Below are positions 4,947 through 11,045 of a DNA stretch of 11,045 bases, in pieces. A model generated the notes under the pieces. It saw only the letters and a program-made list of their open reading frames with translations. It did not search any database and was not told where the DNA came from. Position numbers and translations under genes: made by a program. The DNA lies in assembly GCA_035946955.1 (NCBI GenBank), contig DASYYE010000177.1, forward strand, positions 1 to 11,045. The letters are read 5' to 3'. The stretch is from DASYYE01 sp035946955 (lineage in GTDB: Bacteria; Actinomycetota; Actinomycetes; Streptosporangiales; Streptosporangiaceae). Each line of letters opens with the position of its first letter. Position 1 is the first letter of the stretch.

Positions 4947-6163
4947 ACACTCAGGACTACCAGCGGGCGCTAGGCCGCAAGATCGCTGCTGAGCGGCGAC
5001 GCCGGGGCCTGTCCCAGCCCGAGTTGGCTCGGATGATCGACCGTTCGGTCGCGTGGGTGTCCCAGGTCGAGCGTGGTGTGCGGCGGATCGACCGTATGTC
5101 GGTGCTGGAAACCCTCGCGTCGGCTCTTGATGTGCCGCTGTCCGAGCTGGCCGCCGAGGCCCCCGTCGTCGCCGCCGTGGCCGAGGAACCACCCGCGGCA
5201 GGGGATCTGCGCCTGGTGCTGTCGGGTGCGTACTCGCTGCGAGCAATGCTGAACGGCCACCACTCCCCCGGCCTGGAGTCTTTGCGGGCACAAGCAGCCA
5301 AGGCGTGGGAGCTGGTACATGATGGCCGCTACGCGGACTTGACTGGCTTGCTGCGCGGGCTGGTCCCCGACCTGGAGACAGCCGCCCGGGCGCTACCGGA
5401 GGGTGAGCGGCCGGAGGTGTTCGAGCTGATGGCCGCCACCTACCAGGCGTGCTCGGCGGCGCTGGACAAGCTCGGGGAGCCCGAGGCCGCGTGGATCGCC
5501 GCGGACCGCGCGATGTCGGCCGCCGACCGGGCAGGTAACCCGCTGCTGGTCGCGGCTGGGGCCTTCCGGCTGGTGTTTGTGTTCCTGAGCGCCCGCCACT
5601 ACGGCCAGGCCGAGGAAACCGCCCGTACCGCCGCCGACGCCCTGTGGCACCTGGCCGATGAAGGCACGCCAGAAGCCATGTCGTTGTGGGGTGCGCTCAC
5701 GCTTCAGCGGGCCATCACCGCCGCCCTCAGCGGCGACGCCGAAGCCGCATACTCCCATCTGGAGCGCGCCCGCGACATGGCCACGCGGCTCGGCCCAGGC
5801 CGCAACGACTACAACACTGAGTTCGGTCCTGCCAACATCGTCCTCTTCGAGGTCGCCATCGCGGTCGAGCTTGGCGACGCGGGCCGCGCCCTGCGCGCTG
5901 CATCCGAGGCGGACACCACCGGCCTCTCAGCCGAGCGGCAGGCCCGGATGCTGATCGACGTGGCCCGCGCCCGCGCCCAGCGCCGCCAGGTCGGCGAAGC
6001 AGTTGACGCGCTGCGCCAGGCCGAGGCCATCACACCCGAGCAGCTCCGCGGGCTCAACCTCGTCCGCCAGCTCGTCTCCGACCTGCTGACCATGCAAGAC
6101 CCGCCCAGCAGCGATCTCCGCGAACTCTCGGTACGTGTCGGCGCTACAAAAGTACGTGACTAG
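4943..6163 (+). CDS. XRE-family transcriptional regulator with TPR-like C-terminal domain
   Basis: The 406-residue protein starts at the GTG that overlaps the ABM stop codon. Residues 10-66 are an XRE/Cro helix-turn-helix (KIAAERRRRGLSQPELARMI, then SVAWVSQVERG as recognition region). From about residue 90 to the end it is a run of paired helices rich in Ala, Glu and Arg, as in TPR-containing actinomycete regulators that sense a peptide or protein partner. It is probably the master repressor of the element: AGTACGTGT boxes occur upstream of its own operon (4570-4579) and form a perfect palindrome in the next promoter (6179-6199). Two more boxes lie in its last codons, at 6130-6139 and 6151-6160. 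pSAM2 itself uses a GntR-type repressor (KorSA) in this role, so this element carries a different kind of switch. DNA binding by this protein to those boxes is inference. Confidence 0.88.
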   Translation: MNTQDYQRALGRKIAAERRRRGLSQPELARMIDRSVAWVSQVERGVRRIDRMSVLETLASALDVPLSELAAEAPVVAAVAEEPPAAGDLRLVLSGAYSLRAMLNGHHSPGLESLRAQAAKAWELVHDGRYADLTGLLRGLVPDLETAARALPEGERPEVFELMAATYQACSAALDKLGEPEAAWIAADRAMSAADRAGNPLLVAAGAFRLVFVFLSARHYGQAEETARTAADALWHLADEGTPEAMSLWGALTLQRAITAALSGDAEAAYSHLERARDMATRLGPGRNDYNTEFGPANIVLFEVAIAVELGDAGRALRAASEADTTGLSAERQARMLIDVARARAQRRQVGEAVDALRQAEAITPEQLRGLNLVRQLVSDLLTMQDPPSSDLRELSVRVGATKVRD

Positions 6164-6175
6164 AACTCAAAGTAT

Positions 6176-6204
6176 TTGACACGTACTTTTAGTACGTGTA
6201 GCCT
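6176..6204 (+). promoter_or_regulatory. Strong promoter of the transfer-replication operon
   Basis: TTGACA at 6176-6181, a 17-bp spacer and TAGCCT at 6199-6204 match the Streptomyces housekeeping (HrdB-type) promoter closely. The -35 element is the perfect consensus. The predicted transcription start is near 6211, immediately at the ATG of a short minigene. The operator palindrome fills the spacer. Confidence 0.75.
6179..6199. promoter_or_regulatory. Perfect palindromic operator
   Basis: ACACGTACT (6179-6187) and AGTACGTGT (6191-6199) are exact inverted repeats around TTT. They occupy the spacer and touch both promoter elements, so a bound protein would block polymerase. Single half-sites in direct orientation lie at 6130-6139 and 6151-6160, 61 and 40 bp from the right half-site, roughly whole turns of the helix. 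The likely ligand is the XRE protein encoded just upstream. Confidence 0.75.
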
Positions 6205-6211
6205 CTGTGGC

Positions 6212-6238
6212 ATGAGACGCCCCATCACAAGGAGGTGA
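6212..6238 (+). CDS. Possible leaderless 8-codon leader peptide carrying a perfect Shine-Dalgarno sequence
   Basis: An ATG at 6212 opens a frame encoding MRRPITRR and ends at TGA 6236-6238. The predicted transcription start falls at or one base before this ATG, so it would be translated leaderless, a common mode in actinomycetes. The last codons and stop overlap AAGGAGGTGA (6229-6238), which is fully complementary to the 16S rRNA tail. No ATG, GTG or TTG lies at the right distance after that site. An overlapping GTG at 6235 opens a 23-codon basic frame ending at 6306, but the Shine-Dalgarno site is too close to serve it. Whether any peptide is made is unknown. Confidence 0.3.
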   Translation: MRRPITRR

Positions 6239-6298
6239 CCACGCCACGCACACCGAGACCACAGCGACACGGTCCCGGTAAGAGGCCACACATGAAAG

Positions 6299-6330
6299 TG
6301 GCCTGAGCGGGAGGCAACCCGCCCAGGCCA
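6299..6330 (+). promoter_or_regulatory. Leader hairpin in the transfer operon mRNA
   Basis: GGCCTGAGCGGG (6300-6311) pairs with CCCGCCCAGGCC (6318-6329) with a single A-C mismatch around a 6-nt loop, and one more T-A pair closes the base. It sits about 90 nt into the predicted leader and is not followed by a U-run. It might act as an attenuator, or protect the message. Confidence 0.4.
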
Positions 6331-6408
6331 GACGCGGTAAGCACCGCTGATTCGCAACCTCGATGCTACCGCGCCTGCCTCCTGGCATGCCTCCCCTCGT
6401 CCACGCCC

Positions 6409-6423
6409 GCCCCAGCCTGGGGC
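6409..6423 (+). promoter_or_regulatory. Hairpin just before the ribosome binding site of the SCO3933-family gene
   Basis: GCCCCA (6409-6414) and TGGGGC (6418-6423) form a perfect stem. CTCGT (6396-6400) and ACGAG (near 6427-6431) can extend it outward. The outer strand runs into the GAGAGGAAA ribosome binding region, so folding could limit translation of the first transfer-operon gene. Confidence 0.4.
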
Positions 6424-6447
6424 ACGACGAGAGGAAATCGCACCACC

Positions 6448-6789
6448 ATGCGTAACATCCCCATCCCAGTCGACACCACCCGACTCACCTTCGTTTGCGT
6501 CACCGACCCACGGCCCCGGCTGGTCAGCCAAGACACCGGCGAGGTCAAGGTCGACCGCAACGGGCAGACCGTCTACCAGGTTGGCCTGTCCGCCGCTGAC
6601 GCCACTGGCCGGGTCGAGCTGGTAAATGTCAGCGTCGCAGGTGAGCCACAGCTCAAGGTCGGCCAAGTCGCCGAGCCTGTCGGGTTGGTCGGCTTCGTCT
6701 GGGAGCAGACCCGCAACGGCGAGGTCCGGTGGGGCATCGCCTACCGGGCCGATGCCATCACCGCCGCCGCTTCGGCCAAGGCCGCCTGA
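6448..6789 (+). CDS. SCO3933-family regulatory protein
   Basis: The 113-residue product resembles the small proteins annotated as the SCO3933 family, which sit directly before the FtsK-like transfer gene in many actinomycete integrative elements. The sequence alternates beta-like segments (LTFVCVTDPRPRL, VYQVGLSAAD, GRVELVNVSVAG, VGLVGFVWEQ, EVRWGIAYRADAI), consistent with a compact beta-barrel, possibly OB-like. No catalytic residues are evident. The start ATG has AGAGGAAA upstream at a rather long spacing, and the leader before it is structured. The next gene starts 14 bp after its TGA. The molecular role is not established. Its fixed place suggests that it helps control or assemble the transfer machinery. 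Confidence 0.78.
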   Translation: MRNIPIPVDTTRLTFVCVTDPRPRLVSQDTGEVKVDRNGQTVYQVGLSAADATGRVELVNVSVAGEPQLKVGQVAEPVGLVGFVWEQTRNGEVRWGIAYRADAITAAASAKAA

Positions 6790-6802
6790 CCGGGTGACCA
6801 CC

Positions 6803-8167
6803 ATGTCGCATCCGCTGATCTACCTGGCACTGGGTGCCCTGGCCGCTGCGGCGGCTGGGGTGCCCACCTGGCGGCACTACGCTCCCCGCTCCTTCTGGTT
6901 CCTTCTCGGCTTCCCGATCAAGGCCATGCGGGTGTACCTGACGTGGGCACACGTCGCCGCCTCGTGCGGGCTGGCGTCCAAGCGGCGGCGCTGGCGGTGG
7001 ACCCTCGACGCCGTCCCGGTCGCAGGCAGCCTGACCCGGGCCAGTGTCATGCTGAGGCAGCGCCGCCGGGTCCGCCGCGTCGAGATCTCACACCCCCCAG
7101 GCCTGGGGTTGCTGCACCCCAACGCACTCGGCTGGTCGATGCGCGTCCGGCTGCGCGAAGGCCAGGTGCCCGCCGACTACGCCCGCGCGGCTGAACAACT
7201 CGCCCACGCCTGGCGCGTCCATGCCGTCCGGGTAACCCAATCGGCGCCCGGCCGGGTCAGCCTCCTGGCCACCCGCACCGACCCACTTACCCAAGTCAGC
7301 ATCGGTCTGGAAGCGGGGGAGCTGCTGAGGGTGCCGGTCGGGATGCTGGAAACCGGTCAGCCATGGGTGATCGACTTCCGCGCCGTGCCGCACTGGCTGA
7401 ATGCCGGGGCGACGCAGTCGGGGAAGTCCAACCTCGCCAACGCGATCATTCGAGGCCTCGCGCCGCAGCCGCTCGCCCTGGTCGGCTTCGACCTCAAGGG
7501 CGGCGTCGAGTTCACCCCCTACGCGCCCCGGCTCTCAGCGCTGGCCACCACCCGCAGCGAATGCACCGGGCTCCTCGACGACCTAGGCCGCCTTCTTGCT
7601 GACCGGATGCGCGTGTGCCGCGACAACGGCGCACGGAACATCTGGCGGCTCCCCGAGGCTCTGCGGCCGATCCCCGTCGTGGTGCTGGTCGACGAGGTCG
7701 CCGAACTGTTCCTGATGGCCGACAAGACCGAGAAAGACGAAGTCGCCAAAACAGCCACCGGGCTGCTGCGCATCGCCCAGCTCGGCCGGGCGTTCGGCGT
7801 CTACCTGATCGTCTGCGGGCAGCGGATCGGTGCCGACCTCGGCCCCGGTGTCACCGCCCTGCGCGCCCAGCTCTCCGGGCGCATCTGCCACCGGGTCAAC
7901 GACCCCGAAACCGCCACTATGACCCTCGGCGACCTCGACCCCGCCGCCCTCACCGCCGCACGCGCCATCCCCGCCGACACCCCCGGTGTCGCTATCGTCG
8001 CCGGGCAAGACGGCACCTGGCACCGCGCCCGCTCGGTCCTGGTCACCGAAGACGACGCCGAGCAAGCCGCACGCGCGTACTCCCACCTGGCCCCCGAGTG
8101 GGCCGCTCTCACCCGCACTGGCCCCACCCCCGCCCCCTGGCCGCACGCCGGGGACGACGCCGCGTAA
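6803..8167 (+). CDS. FtsK/SpoIIIE-type DNA translocase, TraB-like conjugation protein
   Basis: The 454-residue protein is the conjugative motor of the element. Actinomycete TraB-type proteins form a membrane-anchored hexamer that pumps double-stranded DNA between mycelia, unlike relaxase-based systems. Two hydrophobic segments lie near the N-terminus (about 3-20 and 30-56), then a basic stretch (KRRRWRW). The motor has the Walker A motif GATQSGKS at 202-209 and the Walker B segment VVVLVDE ending D297-E298. The later block ALRAQLSGRICHRVNDPETATMTLG is typical of the family. I chose ATG 6803, with GGTGA five bases upstream, over the in-frame GTG at 6794; the open frame upstream overlaps the preceding gene. 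A C-terminal winged helix is not obvious, so recognition of the transfer locus may differ from that of pSVH1 TraB. Confidence 0.92.
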   Translation: MSHPLIYLALGALAAAAAGVPTWRHYAPRSFWFLLGFPIKAMRVYLTWAHVAASCGLASKRRRWRWTLDAVPVAGSLTRASVMLRQRRRVRRVEISHPPGLGLLHPNALGWSMRVRLREGQVPADYARAAEQLAHAWRVHAVRVTQSAPGRVSLLATRTDPLTQVSIGLEAGELLRVPVGMLETGQPWVIDFRAVPHWLNAGATQSGKSNLANAIIRGLAPQPLALVGFDLKGGVEFTPYAPRLSALATTRSECTGLLDDLGRLLADRMRVCRDNGARNIWRLPEALRPIPVVVLVDEVAELFLMADKTEKDEVAKTATGLLRIAQLGRAFGVYLIVCGQRIGADLGPGVTALRAQLSGRICHRVNDPETATMTLGDLDPAALTAARAIPADTPGVAIVAGQDGTWHRARSVLVTEDDAEQAARAYSHLAPEWAALTRTGPTPAPWPHAGDDAA

Positions 8168-8186
8168 TCCGCGCCCCACACAGCCC

Positions 8187-8202
8187 GGCGCTAGCCAGCG
8201 CC
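8187..8202. repeat. Short perfect hairpin between the translocase and SpdB-like genes
   Basis: GGCGCT (8187-8192) and AGCGCC (8197-8202) form a perfect stem around AGCC in the 84-bp gap. There is no U-run, and the strong AGAAGGAGG site of the next gene follows. It may be an mRNA-processing or stability element rather than a terminator. Confidence 0.4.
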
Positions 8203-8251
8203 AAGTCCTTACCCAGCCCATGCCACAAACCGCCTAGAAGGAGGTGCCTCG

Positions 8252-8941
8252 ATGGCCAATGGCCGCCGTCAGGCAGCTTGGCTCCTCGACACCGGACCCG
8301 TCCTGGTCTTGGCCGCCATTGCTGGGGCCGGGTCGTTTGTCCACATCCGCGACACCGCCGCCGAACACGGCCAGCACGGCCCTATGGCGTGGGCCATCGC
8401 CGTCTGCATCGATCTGACCTGCGTCATGGCCGCCCGTGAATGCCAGCGCGACAAGCGCACCGGACGCGCCACCCGCCGACTGTCCTGGCCCGTCCTCGTC
8501 CTGACCGGAGGTGTCCTGCTCAGCCTCGCCGCCAACCTCGACCAGGCCCAGCCAACGACCTGGGGCCGCATCACCGCCGCCACGCCCGCCGCCGCATTCC
8601 TCGTCGCCGTCTCCATGCTTGAACGCCGGACCAGCCACCGATATGGCAAGGCCAGCGTCCCCGCCGTCCTGCCCGTCCCGGACGAGAACGACCCGCCCGT
8701 CCCCGTCCTCGGCGTCGCGAACGGGCGGCCCCTGCCCGTCCCGCATCAGCCGTCCGCCGACCAGTCACAGGCCCGGCCCGCAATGGCGCTGCTCGACTTC
8801 GCCCGCCGCATCGCCGCCGAGCACCAGGCCGTTCACGGCCAGCCCATCACCCGCGACACCCTACGCGCCCGGCTCGGTGTGTCCAACCAGCTCGCCTCCG
8901 ACCTGCTCCGCCAGATCCGCACCGCATCCGACACCGCATGA
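8252..8941 (+). CDS. SpdB-like DUF2637 membrane protein
   Basis: The 229-residue protein carries a DUF2637-type membrane domain with about four helices (near 12-32, 44-61, 78-94 and 106-121). This is the arrangement of SpdB/spread proteins that help transferred DNA move through the mycelium in Streptomyces conjugation. The Pro-rich stretch at about 137-170 is a linker. The C-terminal part (about 175-225), LLDFARRIAAEHQ...ITRDTLRARLGVSNQLASDLLRQIR, reads as a helix-turn-helix, so the protein may hold DNA at the membrane. The ATG has a near-perfect AGAAGGAGG site. Its stop codon overlaps an ATG at 8938 that begins the frame of the next gene. A spread function is assigned by family and position, not shown by sequence. 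Confidence 0.85.
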   Translation: MANGRRQAAWLLDTGPVLVLAAIAGAGSFVHIRDTAAEHGQHGPMAWAIAVCIDLTCVMAARECQRDKRTGRATRRLSWPVLVLTGGVLLSLAANLDQAQPTTWGRITAATPAAAFLVAVSMLERRTSHRYGKASVPAVLPVPDENDPPVPVLGVANGRPLPVPHQPSADQSQARPAMALLDFARRIAAEHQAVHGQPITRDTLRARLGVSNQLASDLLRQIRTASDTA

Positions 8942-8952
8942 AGGAGACCCCC

Positions 8953-9356
8953 GTGTCTACGCAGCTCATCCCCACCGACCTGACCGCCCGCGCCCAGGTC
9001 ATCGACGGGCTCCACCAGATCGCCGACTACCTCGACCAGCACCCCGAGATCCCTGTCAATCAGTACGGGTGGGATCTGAACAACTTCCCTCAGCATGACG
9101 CCGACGAAGACGACCGGCGGGCAGAAGTGGACCGGGTCGCCGCCGTCCTCGGCGTCCAGGTCCACGACCAGCTCGCGGATGTGGGTCACTACACCGCAAC
9201 CCGCACCTTCGGCCCTATCTCCTACCAGTTCGTCCACATCACTGACCACCGCCGCGCCGTCCACCACGCGTGGTCGTCCTACGCGGACGCGGTCACCCCT
9301 AACGGCCCCGTCGCCAGCGACACCCTGGTCGCCAGCCCACCACCCGAGGCGGCCTG

Positions 9357-9357
<1 letters not shown>
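8953..9357 (+). CDS. Hypothetical AICE/phage-type protein between spdB and repSA
   Basis: The 134-residue acidic protein is best started at the GTG at 8953, which has GAAGGAG six bases upstream. The ATG at 8938 would overlap the previous gene and place the ribosome site inside the frame. The sequence opens with a helix (ARAQVIDGLHQIADYLDQHP), followed by EVDRVAAVLGVQV and a beta-like region, TATRTFGPISYQFVHI. Similar small proteins occur in actinomycete integrative elements and phages, as far as I recall, without known function. Its TGA overlaps the repSA ATG (ATGA), so the two are translationally coupled, which hints at a role with replication. Confidence 0.8.
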
Positions 9358-10687
<1,330 letters not shown>

Positions 10688-10706
<19 letters not shown>

Positions 10707-10873
10707 CCGTGCCGGAAGCCGCAGAGGCCTTGGCGATCTCCCGCAGCAAGCTCTACGAGCTGATCGCCAGCGGTGCCGTTGCCTCCATCCGCATCGACGG
10801 TTCCCGACGCATTCCGCTCACTGCCCTGGACGCCTACGTCTCCAAGCTCCTCACCGAAAGGACAGCCGCGTAA
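10688..10873 (+). CDS. xis: Excisionase (Xis), helix-turn-helix DNA-binding protein
   Basis: The 61-residue protein is a MerR/excisionase-type helix-turn-helix. LTVPEAAEALAISRSKLYELIASGAV (6-31) holds the two helices, SIRIDGSRRIPLTALDAYVSKL forms the wing and last helix. It binds near the attachment site and directs the integrase towards excision. The ATG follows GGGAGG at six bases and lies inside the end of repSA. Its TAA overlaps the integrase ATG (TAATG). The repSA-xis-int order is diagnostic of this element class. Confidence 0.9.
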
Positions 10874-11045
10874 TGCCTGCCACCATCACCGCCGCACCAG
10901 CAGAGGAACCCAGCCGCCGCAGCAAGAACCGCAAGAGCGCCCCGAAGCTCCGGGACGGCGTCATGAAGCGCGGCGGCACATGGTCTTACGTGATCCGCGT
11001 CAAAGACCCGGAGACGGGGATCAGCAAGCCCAAATGGGTTGGCGG
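10873..11045 (+). CDS. int: Site-specific integrase (tyrosine recombinase), N-terminal part
   Basis: The frame opens at the ATG overlapping the xis stop codon and continues past the window edge; 57 codons are visible. After a basic Ser/Arg/Lys-rich start, GVMKRGGTWSYVIRVKDPETGISKPKWVG is the arm-binding domain of actinomycete phage-type tyrosine recombinases. The core-binding and catalytic domains are outside the window. In this class the enzyme usually integrates into the 3' end of a tRNA gene next to the int stop, which would also lie beyond the edge. The overlap with xis suggests co-translation. Confidence 0.88.
   Translation, partial: MPATITAAPAEEPSRRSKNRKSAPKLRDGVMKRGGTWSYVIRVKDPETGISKPKWVG

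Noticed and set aside
6626..6802. N-terminal extension of the FtsK-like protein
   Set aside because: It overlaps the SCO3933-family gene out of frame and is a Ser/Pro-rich shadow. The membrane segment begins right after ATG 6803.
7583..8221. Minus-strand frame opposite the FtsK-like gene
   Set aside because: Low-complexity Gly/Asp product, antisense to the conserved motor domain.

Overview
The window comes from a high-GC actinomycete. GC is about 75% in hand-counted lines of the transfer gene, start codons include GTG, and the gene families are typical of Streptomyces and relatives. The genus cannot be fixed from the sequence. Most of it, from about 3.9 kb to the right edge, is an actinomycete integrative and conjugative element (AICE) of the pSAM2 type. 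It shows the usual order: regulatory module, SCO3933-family small protein, FtsK/TraB DNA translocase, SpdB-like DUF2637 membrane protein, small hypothetical protein, RepSA rolling-circle initiator, excisionase and integrase (cut by the window end). The right attachment site lies outside the window and the left boundary cannot be placed.

Layout. 1-1104: the tail of an unrecognised gene, then a 244-residue membrane protein of lower GC (about 50% over 541-660). 1105-2508: one weak cysteine-containing gene on the minus strand (1248-1580), then almost 1 kb that I read as non-coding but rich in inverted repeats. The largest is a hairpin of about 124 nt at 1544-1667. 2509-4340: three minus-strand genes in a row encoding an RsbW-like ATPase, a secreted cysteine-bridged protein and a lipoprotein. 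4341-4637: a divergent control region. 4638-6163: a translationally coupled monooxygenase-like gene and XRE regulator gene. 6164-6447: a strong promoter with a perfect palindromic operator and a structured leader. 6448-11045: the transfer, replication and excision operon.

How it fits together. Copies of an AGTACGTGT box occur in both control regions flanking the ABM-XRE pair. Two inverted copies form a perfect 21-bp palindrome in the spacer of a TTGACA/TAGCCT promoter ahead of the transfer-replication operon. The simplest model, which is inference, is that the XRE protein represses its own operon, probably the divergent ATPase operon, and the mobility operon. RepSA would replicate the excised circle, Xis and Int would excise and integrate it, and the FtsK-like protein with SpdB would move double-stranded DNA between mycelia.

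Less ordinary points are the big hairpin or MITE-like element at 1544-1667, a repeat family bracketing the three-gene minus-strand operon (2399-2473 and 4386-4432), a leaderless 8-codon minigene carrying an orphan perfect Shine-Dalgarno sequence at 6212-6238, and the exported two-protein cargo behind the RsbW-like gene.
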